Below, piece by piece: positions 1-5,889 of a DNA stretch of 6,250 nt; position 1 is the stretch's first letter; each line of letters starts with the position of its first letter. The stretch comes from Clostridia bacterium (GTDB lineage Bacteria; Bacillota_A; Clostridia; Oscillospirales; CAG-272): the NCBI GenBank assembly GCA_017500625.1, contig JAFVYX010000222.1, positions 1 to 6,250 of the forward strand, in the 5' to 3' direction. Made by a program: the position numbers and the translations under genes. A model generated the notes under the pieces. It did not search any database, was not told the origin of the DNA, and saw nothing but the letters and a program-made list of their open reading frames with translations.

Positions 1-1216
1 AGTATTCCTTCATCAGCGTGCCGTTCACGTTGACCTTTCCGCCGGGGGCCTCGTCAAAGCGGGCGAAGTAGCGGCCCAGCATCAGGAAATCGGCGCCCAT
101 GGCCAGGGCCAGCGTCATATGGTGATCGTGAACGATGCCACCGTCGGAGCAGACGGGAACGTAAATGCCGGTCTCCTTGAAATACTCGTCACGGGCGCGG
201 CAAACGTCAATGAGCGCGGTGGCCTGTCCGCGGCCGATGCCCTTGGTCTCACGGGTAATGCAGATCGAGCCGCCGCCGATACCGACTTTAATGAAATCGG
301 CACCGCAATCGGCAAGATAGCGGAAGCCCTCGGCGTCCACCACGTTGCCGGCGCCGACCTTCACGCGGTCACCGTAGTTCTTACGGATCCAGTCGATCGT
401 CAGCTTCTGCCACTCGGAGAAGCCCTCGGAGGAGTCGATGCAGAGGACGTCGCACCCCGCCTCGATCAGCGCAGGAACGCGCTCGGCGTAGTCACGGGTG
501 TTGATGCCGGCACCGACAATGTAACGCTTGTCCTTGTCAAGAGACTCAAGGGGATTCTGCTTGTGGGTATCGTAATCCTTGCGAAAAACAAAATATACCA
601 GCTCGTCACGCTCATTGACGATGGGGAGCGAGTTGAGCTTGTGATCCCAGATAATGTCGTTGGCTTCCTTCAGCGTCGTTCCCTCGGGAGCCGTGATGAG
701 CTTCTCGCGGGGGGTCATAAAGGTATGAATGGGAGTTTCGGGGGCCATGCGGCTAACACGGTAGTCGCGGCCGGTGACAATGCCCATAAGACGCCCCTCG
801 GGGGTGCCGTCCGAGGTGATCGCCACCGTGGAGTGACCGTTCAGCGCCTTAAGCGCCAGCACGTCCGCCAGCGTCTGATCGGGGCGGAGATTGGAATCGC
901 TACGGACAAAGCCCGCCTTGTACGCCTTCACACGGGCCACCATAGCGGCCTCGTCCTCGATCGTCTGCGAGCCGTAAATAAACGCCACGCCGCCCTCACG
1001 CGCCAGCGCGATCGCCAGCTGATCGCCGGAAACCGACTGCATGATGGAGGAGACCATGGGAATGTTCAGCGAGATCTCGGGCTCCTCGCCGCGGCGATAG
1101 CGGACGAGGGGAGTACGCAGACTGACGTTTTGGGGAATGCACTCACTCGACGAATATCCGGGGATCAGGAGATACTCGTTAAAGGTGCGGGACGGTTCTT
1201 CATAAAAGATCGCCAT
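1..1216 (-). CDS. guaB: IMP dehydrogenase, divergent T. foetus-like type (3' end beyond window)
   Basis: This gene encodes the cytosolic enzyme that oxidises IMP to XMP with NAD+, the committed step of guanine nucleotide synthesis. The first 405 residues are visible. The catalytic loop [12 protein letters not shown] places the nucleophilic cysteine at residue 319, Asp261 lies in CIDSS, and Asp358 lies in CSDGG. Two CBS repeats interrupt the barrel at roughly residues 104-155 and 163-215. The start [20 protein letters not shown] and the ...IMQSVSG and GIGRGQAT segments match, as I remember it, the Tritrichomonas foetus enzyme (about 503 residues), including identical numbering of Cys319. About 100 C-terminal residues, including the mobile flap with its Arg-Tyr pair, lie off the left edge. 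The ATG at 1216 is chosen because AAGGAG (1223-1228) sits 6 bases upstream. Family assignment is firm; the closeness to the protozoan enzyme is from memory. Confidence 0.96.
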   Translation of the reverse strand, partial: MAIFYEEPSRTFNEYLLIPGYSSSECIPQNVSLRTPLVRYRRGEEPEISLNIPMVSSIMQSVSGDQLAIALAREGGVAFIYGSQTIEDEAAMVARVKAYKAGFVRSDSNLRPDQTLADVLALKALNGHSTVAITSDGTPEGRLMGIVTGRDYRVSRMAPETPIHTFMTPREKLITAPEGTTLKEANDIIWDHKLNSLPIVNERDELVYFVFRKDYDTHKQNPLESLDKDKRYIVGAGINTRDYAERVPALIEAGCDVLCIDSSEGFSEWQKLTIDWIRKNYGDRVKVGAGNVVDAEGFRYLADCGADFIKVGIGGGSICITRETKGIGRGQATALIDVCRARDEYFKETGIYVPVCSDGGIVHDHHMTLALAMGADFLMLGRYFARFDEAPGGKVNVNGTLMKEY

Positions 1217-1249
1217 AGGAAACTCCTTACAGTTATTTTTATTATTATG

Positions 1250-1278
1250 AGTATAACATAAAGGCGAGAAAATTGCAA
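1250..1278 (-). promoter_or_regulatory. Sigma-A type promoter of guaB
   Basis: Reading the minus strand, TTGCAA (1273-1278) is followed after 17 bases by TATACT (1250-1255). This is a good vegetative promoter. The predicted transcript starts near 1243, giving a leader of only about 27 bases that ends in an AAGGAG site, so there is no room for a purine riboswitch. The -35 hexamer and the spacer lie inside the hairpin of the upstream transporter terminator. Confidence 0.75.
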
Positions 1279-1305
1279 GCGGTTTTGCGCTTTTTTCTCG
1301 CCTTT
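1260..1305 (-). terminator. Rho-independent terminator of the amino acid ABC operon
   Basis: A perfect 13-bp stem pairs AAAGGCGAGAAAA (1260-1272) with TTTTCTCGCCTTT (1293-1305). A small inner GCAA/TTGC stem (1275-1278 with 1285-1288) closes the loop. It begins 19 bases after the ATPase stop codon. The stem's A/T ends provide short U tracts on both strands, so it could act in both directions, although no plus-strand gene needs it here. Confidence 0.8.
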
Positions 1306-1323
1306 TTGATGTTTTTCGGATTT

Positions 1324-2169
1324 TTAAAGGACGGCCTTCAAAAATTGCTGAGTTCTCGGGTTTTGGGGGTTATCGAACAGCTCCGCAGGCGTTCCCTGCT
1401 CGGCGATGATGCCGTCCGCCATAAAGAGAACGCGGTCGGCAACCTCGCGGGCAAAGCCCATCTCGTGAGTGACGATCACCATCGTCATGCCCTCCTCGGC
1501 CAGCTGACGGATCAGGTCAAGCACCTCGCCGACCATCTCGGGGTCGAGGGCGCTCGTCGGCTCGTCAAACAGCATCACCTTCGGGTTCATGGCCAGCGCT
1601 CGCACGATCGCAATACGCTGCTTTTGCCCACCCGAAAGCGTGGAGGGGTAAACGTTGGCCTTTTCCTCAAGCCCGATGCGGCGGATAAGGGCATAGGCCT
1701 TTTCCTCGGCCGCCTTCTTGATCTCGTCCTTGGTGGTCGTGATCGGCAGAAGCTCGGTCTTTTCCTTGTGGAAGAGGTTTCTTATCTTGATGCCAAGGTT
1801 TTTGAGCTTCACGCGGCGCAGATTGCGCAGACCCACGTACACGGGGGCCAGCGTGATGTTCTGAAGTACGGTCTTGTTGTTAAAAAGGTTGAACTGCTGA
1901 AACACCATGCCGATCTTCTCGCGGTGGGTATTGATGTTCACACGCACGTCGGCAATGTCGACACCGTCAAAGATAATGGCGCCCGAGGTGGGGTCCTCCA
2001 TGCAGTTAAGGCAACGCAGGAAGGTGGATTTTCCGCTTCCCGAGGGGCCGATGATCGCCACCTTTTCGCCGTTGTGAATGACCTCGTCGATATGATCAAG
2101 GACGAGGAGAGAGCCGTAGGATTTTGTGAGGCCCACGGTCTCGATCAATACGTTACTTGCGTCTTTCAC
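1324..2169 (-). CDS. Polar amino acid ABC transporter ATP-binding protein (GlnQ/HisP family)
   Basis: This is the ATPase that powers the amino acid importer encoded just upstream, acting at the cytoplasmic face of the membrane. In the 281-residue product the motifs are: Walker [10 protein letters not shown] (41-49), Q-loop FQQFN (Q91/Q92), signature LSGGQ (178-182), Walker B VMLFDE with catalytic Glu203, D-loop SALD (206-209) and switch His235. [15 protein letters not shown] and [14 protein letters not shown] are typical of the amino acid (PAAT) group. The protein is longer than the usual 240-250 residues because of a basic insert of about 38 residues (114-151) between the Q-loop and the signature. 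The start is uncertain. GTG at 2169 overlaps the permease end by 17 bases and has AAGGA 12 bases upstream. TTG at 2178 lies only 3 bases from the same site. The frame stays open to an upstream GTG/ATG-like codon at 2220, which would add permease-overlapping sequence. The substrate cannot be told from the sequence. Confidence 0.95.
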   Translation of the reverse strand: MKDASNVLIETVGLTKSYGSLLVLDHIDEVIHNGEKVAIIGPSGSGKSTFLRCLNCMEDPTSGAIIFDGVDIADVRVNINTHREKIGMVFQQFNLFNNKTVLQNITLAPVYVGLRNLRRVKLKNLGIKIRNLFHKEKTELLPITTTKDEIKKAAEEKAYALIRRIGLEEKANVYPSTLSGGQKQRIAIVRALAMNPKVMLFDEPTSALDPEMVGEVLDLIRQLAEEGMTMVIVTHEMGFAREVADRVLFMADGIIAEQGTPAELFDNPQNPRTQQFLKAVL

Positions 2170-2965
2170 TTTTTCCAAGCTTCCTTTCCATGATCTTAAC
2201 GCCCCAAGCGATAATGGCAACGATCACAATGTAAAGGATCGCCATGACGAGGTAGGGGATCATATATTCGTAGGAGTTCGCGCCTTGATACTGGAACGAG
2301 TTGGTGATGTCGATCGCACCAACGTAGCCGACGACGGCGGTTTCCTTGACAAGAGCAATGAATTCATTGCCGAGGGTGGGAAGAATGTTCTTTACGGCCT
2401 GCGGCACGACCACCTTGAGCATCGAGACCGAGTAGGGCATGCCCACCGCACGTGCGGCCTCCAGCTGCCCGGGATCGACCGATTGGATACCGCTTCGCAT
2501 GATCTCCGAGATGTAAGCACCCGAGTTCAGGCCGAAAATGGTCACACACGCCGCCACAGGAGAGATCTTGAGACTCAGCAGGGGGAAGAGAATGAAGTAA
2601 CCGACAAGCAGCTGCACAACGATCGGCGTGCCGCGGAAGAAGGCCACGTAGATGCTGGCGGTGTTCTGGGCGTAGCGCGTCAGCTTTTTCGTCGGAGGAA
2701 TGACCTTGATGACGGCAATGAGCGTACCGATCACCGTACCGATGAGCAGACCGAGAACGGCAATGATGCCGGTGTTCTTCATACCGAGCAAGAGACGCTT
2801 GTAGCCGTTATTGACAATGAAGTAGTTATAGAAGATGCTGATCTTCTTGTCAAAATGGAATTTTGCGTAAATGACAAAGCGTAGAGCGGCGAGAAGAACG
2901 GCGACAAACGAGATCACCAGAACGTCCACCCAATGCTTCTTCCAGAAGGACTGTTTGTTGTTCAT
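2153..2965 (-). CDS. Polar amino acid ABC transporter permease (HisM/GlnP family)
   Basis: This is the integral membrane subunit of the importer. It has 270 residues, with hydrophobic segments near 12-32, 62-87, 105-130, 136-155, 195-215 and 235-258. The EAA loop [20 protein letters not shown] (169-188) docks the ATPase. The segments [10 protein letters not shown] and [15 protein letters not shown] are hallmarks of the HisM/GlnP family. The N-terminal helix followed by a charged stretch is longer than in the shortest family members. ATG at 2965 is preceded by AAGGA (2972-2976) at 6 bases. Only one permease gene is present, so the channel is presumably a homodimer. The gene follows the binding protein after 73 bases and overlaps the ATPase start, consistent with one transcript. 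Confidence 0.95.
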   Translation of the reverse strand: MNNKQSFWKKHWVDVLVISFVAVLLAALRFVIYAKFHFDKKISIFYNYFIVNNGYKRLLLGMKNTGIIAVLGLLIGTVIGTLIAVIKVIPPTKKLTRYAQNTASIYVAFFRGTPIVVQLLVGYFILFPLLSLKISPVAACVTIFGLNSGAYISEIMRSGIQSVDPGQLEAARAVGMPYSVSMLKVVVPQAVKNILPTLGNEFIALVKETAVVGYVGAIDITNSFQYQGANSYEYMIPYLVMAILYIVIVAIIAWGVKIMERKLGKSERRK

Positions 2966-3005
2966 AAGCTTTCCTTAATCACGATGTAGTGGGGGAAGAA
3001 CGCAA

Positions 3006-3031
3006 AAGTGGGGAGATCGCTCTCCCCATTT
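3006..3031 (-). promoter_or_regulatory. Intercistronic hairpin between binding protein and permease genes
   Basis: In the 73-base gap a hairpin pairs TGGGGAGA with TCTCCCCA (8 bp, loop GCGA on the minus strand, core 3009-3028). Beyond one mismatch it gains two more A-U pairs, and then UUUU follows. It sits just after the binding-protein stop. Such hairpins often act as partial terminators or mRNA stabilisers, so that binding protein is made in excess over the membrane subunits. That role is inferred; the hairpin itself is seen. Confidence 0.6.
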
Positions 3032-3038
3032 CTGCAGT

Positions 3039-3965
3039 TTAGTTGGCGGCGTTGATCTTCTCAACAATGGCCTTGGCAGGACCCTCGTCAATAACAACGT
3101 ACTTGGCGGTGCCGTTCAGAATGTTCTGCGTGGCCAGCGAGCCGTTGGCAAGAGGCGTGGTGGTGAAGGCAAAGCCGTCAAAGCCCCAATCCGCATCGCC
3201 CTCGCAGAAGAACTGACCGGTGGTGCCGCTCTGAACGCAAACGTTAACGCTGCTGTCAAAGCTGTTGAGGATCGCCAGAACGTCGTCGGCGGTCTCGCAG
3301 GCATCAAAGGTGGTGTCGTCGGCCGCGGCGATCAGCATCTGGGAAGCGTTGTAGTAGGAGTCCGAGAAGTCGAGGATCTGCTGACGGGTGGCGTTAATGG
3401 TAAGGCCGGCAGCGGCGATGTCGGCAATGCCACCGGAAACGGTAACCGTGATCTCGTTACCGTTCTCGTCCTCGGTCACGTAGGAGCCGCCGGCAGAGGA
3501 AACGGCAAGGCAAACGGCATCGAAGTCCATGTTGTAGATGTAAAGCTCCTTGCCAAGGCTCTCGGCGAAGAGCGCCATGATCTCAAGGTCAACACCGTAG
3601 TAGTTCTCGCCCTCCATGTACTCAAAGGGAGCAAAGGCGGCGTTGGTGGCGACGATGAGCTGCGAGCCGTCGTTCTTCATCTCGGTAGCGGAGGTAACGG
3701 GGGTGGGGGTACCGTCACCGAAGTATTTGTTGAGAATGGCATCAAAGGTGCCGTCGGCCTCAATGTCGGCCATGAAGTCGTTGATAGCGGCCAGCATCGT
3801 GGCGTCGCCCTTCGGAACGGCGAAGGCGTACTGCTCCTCGGTAAGAGCGATGTCGATGACCTTGACGACGGGCTCGGAATCACCGAAGAGGCCGCACGAG
3901 CCAAGAGCGAAGACCGAGCTGCAAAGCATTACGGCCACCAGAATGAGCGAAAGAATCTTTTTTAT
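3039..3965 (-). CDS. Amino acid-binding lipoprotein of ABC importer, circularly permuted SBP_bac_3-type domain
   Basis: This is the extracytoplasmic receptor of the importer. It has 308 residues if translation starts at the ATA codon at 3965. A lipoprotein signal peptide (KK, then a hydrophobic stretch, then LGSC with Cys24) anchors it to the membrane. The core, from about residue 101 (LIVATNAAFAPFEYMEGENY) to the end, is a family 3 solute-binding domain with DIAAAGLTI, ILDFSDSYY and VVIDEGPAKA. It stops 8 residues after that last motif, where normal members continue with a lid-closing segment resembling LTEEQYAFAVPKG...DGTFDAILNKYF. Here that segment is found instead at residues 34-83, directly after the signal peptide. 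An extra stretch of about 20 acidic and polar residues (155-177) precedes DIAAAG. Cysteines at 152, 223, 243 and 254 might form disulfides. No ATG, GTG or TTG starts the frame between the promoter and the signal peptide. Longer in-frame starts fall upstream of the transcription start. Confidence 0.92.
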   Translation of the reverse strand: MKKILSLILVAVMLCSSVFALGSCGLFGDSEPVVKVIDIALTEEQYAFAVPKGDATMLAAINDFMADIEADGTFDAILNKYFGDGTPTPVTSATEMKNDGSQLIVATNAAFAPFEYMEGENYYGVDLEIMALFAESLGKELYIYNMDFDAVCLAVSSAGGSYVTEDENGNEITVTVSGGIADIAAAGLTINATRQQILDFSDSYYNASQMLIAAADDTTFDACETADDVLAILNSFDSSVNVCVQSGTTGQFFCEGDADWGFDGFAFTTTPLANGSLATQNILNGTAKYVVIDEGPAKAIVEKINAAN

Positions 3966-3978
3966 GATAATTCTCCTT
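3963..3978 (-). promoter_or_regulatory. Ribosome binding site with non-canonical ATA start codon
   Basis: AAGGAG (3973-3978) is followed after 7 bases by ATA AAA AAG, where MKK would be expected for a signal peptide. The two preceding codons are ATT and ATC, so three successive near-cognate isoleucine codons lie here. ATA has the best spacing. A single A-to-G difference (T to C on the plus strand at 3963) would make a normal ATG. It could be true rare initiation, a recent start-codon mutation, or a base error in the assembly. Confidence 0.65.
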
Positions 3979-4013
3979 AAAATTATATGGGCATTGCCCT
4001 TAGTGATGCTCTC

Positions 4014-4041
4014 ATTATAGCACACTTTTTTGGTTTGTCAA
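4014..4041 (-). promoter_or_regulatory. Consensus sigma-A promoter of the ABC transporter operon
   Basis: On the minus strand TTGACA (4036-4041) is followed after 16 bases by TATAAT (4014-4019), both perfect hexamers. Transcription should start near 4007, leaving a leader of about 40 bases that contains a small GGGC-ATT-GCCC hairpin (3989-3999) and the AAGGAG site. A-tracts upstream could serve as an UP element. The in-frame GTG at 4025 overlaps this promoter and so cannot be the translation start for this transcript. Confidence 0.9.
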
Positions 4042-4050
4042 TAGGTTTTT

Positions 4051-4083
4051 GCAAAAATATTCTGAAAATTAGAATTTTTTTGC
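4051..4083. repeat. AT-rich 33-base palindrome upstream of the operon promoter
   Basis: GCAAAAATATTCT (4051-4063) is complementary to AGAATTTTTTTGC (4071-4083) with a single mismatch, around a 7-base centre. It ends 9 bases upstream of the -35 hexamer, in the usual place for an activator or UP-element site. It might be an operator, or simply an A/T-rich hairpin at the edge of the palindrome-rich element beside it. Confidence 0.5.
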
Positions 4084-4085
4084 AA

Positions 4086-4226
4086 CGCCTTGCGGTCGGC
4101 GGCGAGCAAGGCGGAGAGCGGAATGAATAAAACCGTAGCCGCTATTATAATAAAATAATGAATCGCGCGCATGCTTGCGCGTGAATGACTCTTCGCTTTC
4201 CATCTTTCGTTGAATAAAAATTCAAC
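4086..4226. repeat. Palindrome-rich non-coding element, possibly an interspersed repeat
   Basis: No gene is seen here. Instead four inverted repeats lie in series. They are CGCCTTGC with GCAAGGCG (4086-4093, 4106-4113), AGCGG with CCGCT (4117-4121, 4139-4143), CGCGC with GCGCG (4164-4168, 4177-4181), and GTTGAAT with ATTCAAC around AAAA (4209-4215, 4216-4219, 4220-4226). GC-rich and AT-rich blocks alternate sharply, unlike the plain AT-rich gaps elsewhere. The motif GAATGA also recurs (4121 and 4183). The structure suggests a small mobile or structural intergenic repeat, but only one copy is in the window. Confidence 0.4.
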
Positions 4227-4259
4227 AAAAGGGAAAATATTATCGCTTTTGGCAAAGAC

Positions 4260-4293
4260 AAAGAGGGGCGCCCGACGTCGGACGCCCCTCTTT
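4260..4293 (-). terminator. Rho-independent terminator of the CofE-like gene
   Basis: An 11-bp stem pairs AAAGAGGGGCG (4260-4270) with CGCCCCTCTTT (4283-4293), extended by an inner CCGACGTCGG palindrome (4272-4281). It starts 15 bases after the stop codon at 4308. On the minus strand a U-rich tail (UUUGUCUUU) follows the GC-rich stem. Confidence 0.85.
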
Positions 4294-4307
4294 AGAATAT
4301 GGTAGGA

Positions 4308-5498
4308 TCAGTTCGTGTAGTTGTCAAAGTAGACCTGGATCCAGACAATAGGCGTGCCCTTGTCACCGCTGCCCGAGGTCAGGTCGCACAGCGAGCCGAT
4401 GAGGTCGGTCAGGCGGCGGGGCGTCGTGCCCTGGGAGACCATCTGGCCCACCAGGTCGCCGTCCTTCTTGCGGATATACTCGGAAATGGCGTCCTTCAGC
4501 TCCTTGCCCGAAAGGTGGGCAAAGTTGTTGTCGGCCAGGTACTTCAGCTTGACCTCGTTCGGCTGTCCGACAAGGCCCTCGGTGTAGAAGGGGGCCACGA
4601 CCGGATCGGCCAGCTCCCAGATCTTACCCACGGGATCCTTGAAGGCGCCGTCACCGTATACCATGACCTCGATGCGCTTGCCGGTCTTTTCAAAAAGCTC
4701 GGCAGCGATGCGATCGACGGTCTCCTGCGCGTTGCGCGGGAAGAGCTTTATGGTGTCCTCGGTGGCCTTGTTGCTGCCCAGCAGTCCGTAATCTCCGTTG
4801 AAGCCGCTGCCATTGACGCTCTCGTTCAGGATATCGTCAAGACCAAGCACGACCTCGGCCCCGGCGGCGGCCAGAAGACGCTTGGAGCGGGCACGGCTGT
4901 GAATGTCACAGGTCAGAACGCTCCTCGTGTAGGGAAGGATCGCACGGCAGTCGTTCGCGAGAATGATCTCGGCTTCACACCCTTCGTTCTCAATGACCTC
5001 ACGGTAGTAGGCCACGTAGTCAACGCCCGTGAAGGTGTGCTTCTTGTAGCCGAACAGCTCACGGTAACGCGCCTCGGTCAGAACGTCCGAGTAGGGGTTG
5101 ATGCCCGCTTCGTCCAGGTCGTCGAGCGAGATGAGGTGGTTACCGACCTCGTCCGAGGGATAGGAGAGCATCAAAGTGATCTTCTTTGCACCGCGGGCAA
5201 TGCCCTTAAGGCAGATCGAAAAGCGGTTGCGGCTGAGGATCGGGAAAATAACGCCAACGTGCCCCGAGGGGAACTTGGCGGCGATATCGGCCGCGATCTG
5301 ATCGACCGTCGCGTAGTTGCCCTGAGCACGGGCTACGATCGCCTCGGTCATCGCAATGACGTCGCGGTCGCGGAATTCAATGTTTTCACTTTTGGCGGCG
5401 GCGATCACGCTCTCCACCACAATGGCGGTAATGTCATCGCCGTTGCGGATAATGGGGGCGCGTACCCCGCGGGAAACGGTACCGATCAAGCGTTCCAT
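4308..5498 (-). CDS. CofE-like protein (coenzyme F420-0:L-glutamate ligase family), role unclear
   Basis: The 396-residue product resembles the F420-0:gamma-glutamyl ligase family (PF01996), whose CofE members add glutamate to F420-0 using GTP and metal ions. The family-like N-terminal segment is DRDVIAMTEAIVARAQGNYAT (first part at 44-60). Other strongly conserved-looking blocks are FPILSRNRFSICLKGIARGA (85-104), the acidic and polar stretch DDILNESVNGSG (221-232), GLLGSNKATED (238-248), YGDGAFKDPVGKIWELADP (281-299) and QGTTPRRLTDLIGSLCDLTS (356-375). It is longer than archaeal CofE (about 250 residues). Proteins of this long type are usually named F420-0 ligase in Clostridia by similarity alone. 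No F420 biosynthesis or F420-dependent gene is visible here. ATG at 5498 is preceded by AGGA at 4 bases. An upstream extension of the frame to 5756 crosses the promoter and is not used. It is a single-gene unit with its own promoter and terminator. Family placement is fairly sure; function is not. Confidence 0.85.
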   Translation of the reverse strand: MERLIGTVSRGVRAPIIRNGDDITAIVVESVIAAAKSENIEFRDRDVIAMTEAIVARAQGNYATVDQIAADIAAKFPSGHVGVIFPILSRNRFSICLKGIARGAKKITLMLSYPSDEVGNHLISLDDLDEAGINPYSDVLTEARYRELFGYKKHTFTGVDYVAYYREVIENEGCEAEIILANDCRAILPYTRSVLTCDIHSRARSKRLLAAAGAEVVLGLDDILNESVNGSGFNGDYGLLGSNKATEDTIKLFPRNAQETVDRIAAELFEKTGKRIEVMVYGDGAFKDPVGKIWELADPVVAPFYTEGLVGQPNEVKLKYLADNNFAHLSGKELKDAISEYIRKKDGDLVGQMVSQGTTPRRLTDLIGSLCDLTSGSGDKGTPIVWIQVYFDNYTN

Positions 5499-5561
5499 AG
5501 CTTCCTCACAGACGGAAAGTTTTAGATGAGCACGGCAACCGTCACTCGCCGTACCGCATAT

Positions 5562-5590
5562 ATTATATACCATTGTTTTCAATAAGTAAA
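5562..5590 (-). promoter_or_regulatory. Probable sigma-A promoter of the CofE-like gene
   Basis: On the minus strand TTTACT (5585-5590) is followed after 17 bases by a perfect TATAAT (5562-5567), within a strongly AT-rich stretch. Transcription would start near 5555, giving a leader of about 57 bases. The -35 hexamer matches consensus at four of six positions. Confidence 0.65.
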
Positions 5591-5748
5591 GTACTATTTT
5601 TTTATACTTTCCATAATTTTTTCTTATAAAAAAGGGCGGAGATCGAGTAAGGATTCCTGCCATGCGCTGCAAAACCGCCTCTCCACTTTTCCGTTCTGCT
5701 TTTTTAGAGACCTTTTGTGCAAAGTGACGAAAGTCGGGATTTTTTGAG

Positions 5749-5880
5749 TTATCCACAGCTTGGCGGTGGAAAACTCAGAGAAATTGTGGATAACTCGGAG
5801 GGGACGCAGGAAAAAGAGGGGGCTTTTCGCGATGCAAAGATAAAGTTACTCACAGTTTCCACAGTTTTGCCTGTGGATAA
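5749..5880. other. Cluster of DnaA boxes (candidate origin or DnaA-binding regulatory site)
   Basis: Three perfect DnaA boxes (TTATCCACA) are present: 5749-5757 on the plus strand, and 5785-5793 and 5872-5880 on the minus strand. Degenerate copies lie at 5765-5773 (GGTGGAAAA, 7 of 9), 5846-5854 (TTACTCACA) and 5855-5863 (GTTTCCACA). The flanks are also shared: TGTGGATAACTCGG occurs twice (5785, 5872), and the first box with its flank is an inverted copy of the third over 13 bases (CTGTGGATAACTC). The last two degenerate boxes are a tandem pair with CACAGTTT repeated at a 9-base period, and CCACAG/CTGTGG can form a hairpin at 5859-5876. AT-rich DNA on both sides could serve as an unwinding element. 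A run of DnaA-trio motifs was not recognised. DnaA binding is well supported; origin function is inferred. Confidence 0.75.
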
Positions 5881-5889
5881 CTCGGCATT

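Noticed and set aside
119..1261. Long plus-strand frame over guaB
   Set aside because: It is the antisense shadow of a clear IMP dehydrogenase gene; its composition (many Val, Asp, Gly, Arg) reflects the complementary codons.
1273..2884. Two plus-strand frames over the ATPase and permease genes
   Set aside because: They are antisense to well-recognised ABC transporter genes and show no motif of their own.
3616..4020. Plus-strand frame over the binding protein's 5' half
   Set aside because: It is a mirror of the binding-protein gene and ends inside its promoter.
3966..4025. Longer N-terminus for the binding lipoprotein starting at GTG 4025
   Set aside because: The GTG overlaps the spacer and -10 of a consensus promoter, has no ribosome binding site, and would place 20 unrelated residues before a complete signal peptide.
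4299..5525. 408-codon plus-strand frame
   Set aside because: It is antisense to the CofE-like gene, starts within that gene's terminator surroundings and shows no recognisable domain.
5630..5690. Possible small RNA or terminator on the minus strand (GGCGG...CCGCC followed by six Ts)
   Set aside because: The stem is only 5 bp with a loop of about 35 bases, and no promoter or gene feeding it is seen.
5499..5756. 86-residue N-terminal extension of the CofE-like protein
   Set aside because: It crosses the promoter and AT-rich region and reaches the first DnaA box. The ATG at 5498 has a ribosome binding site and the family-like sequence starts there.
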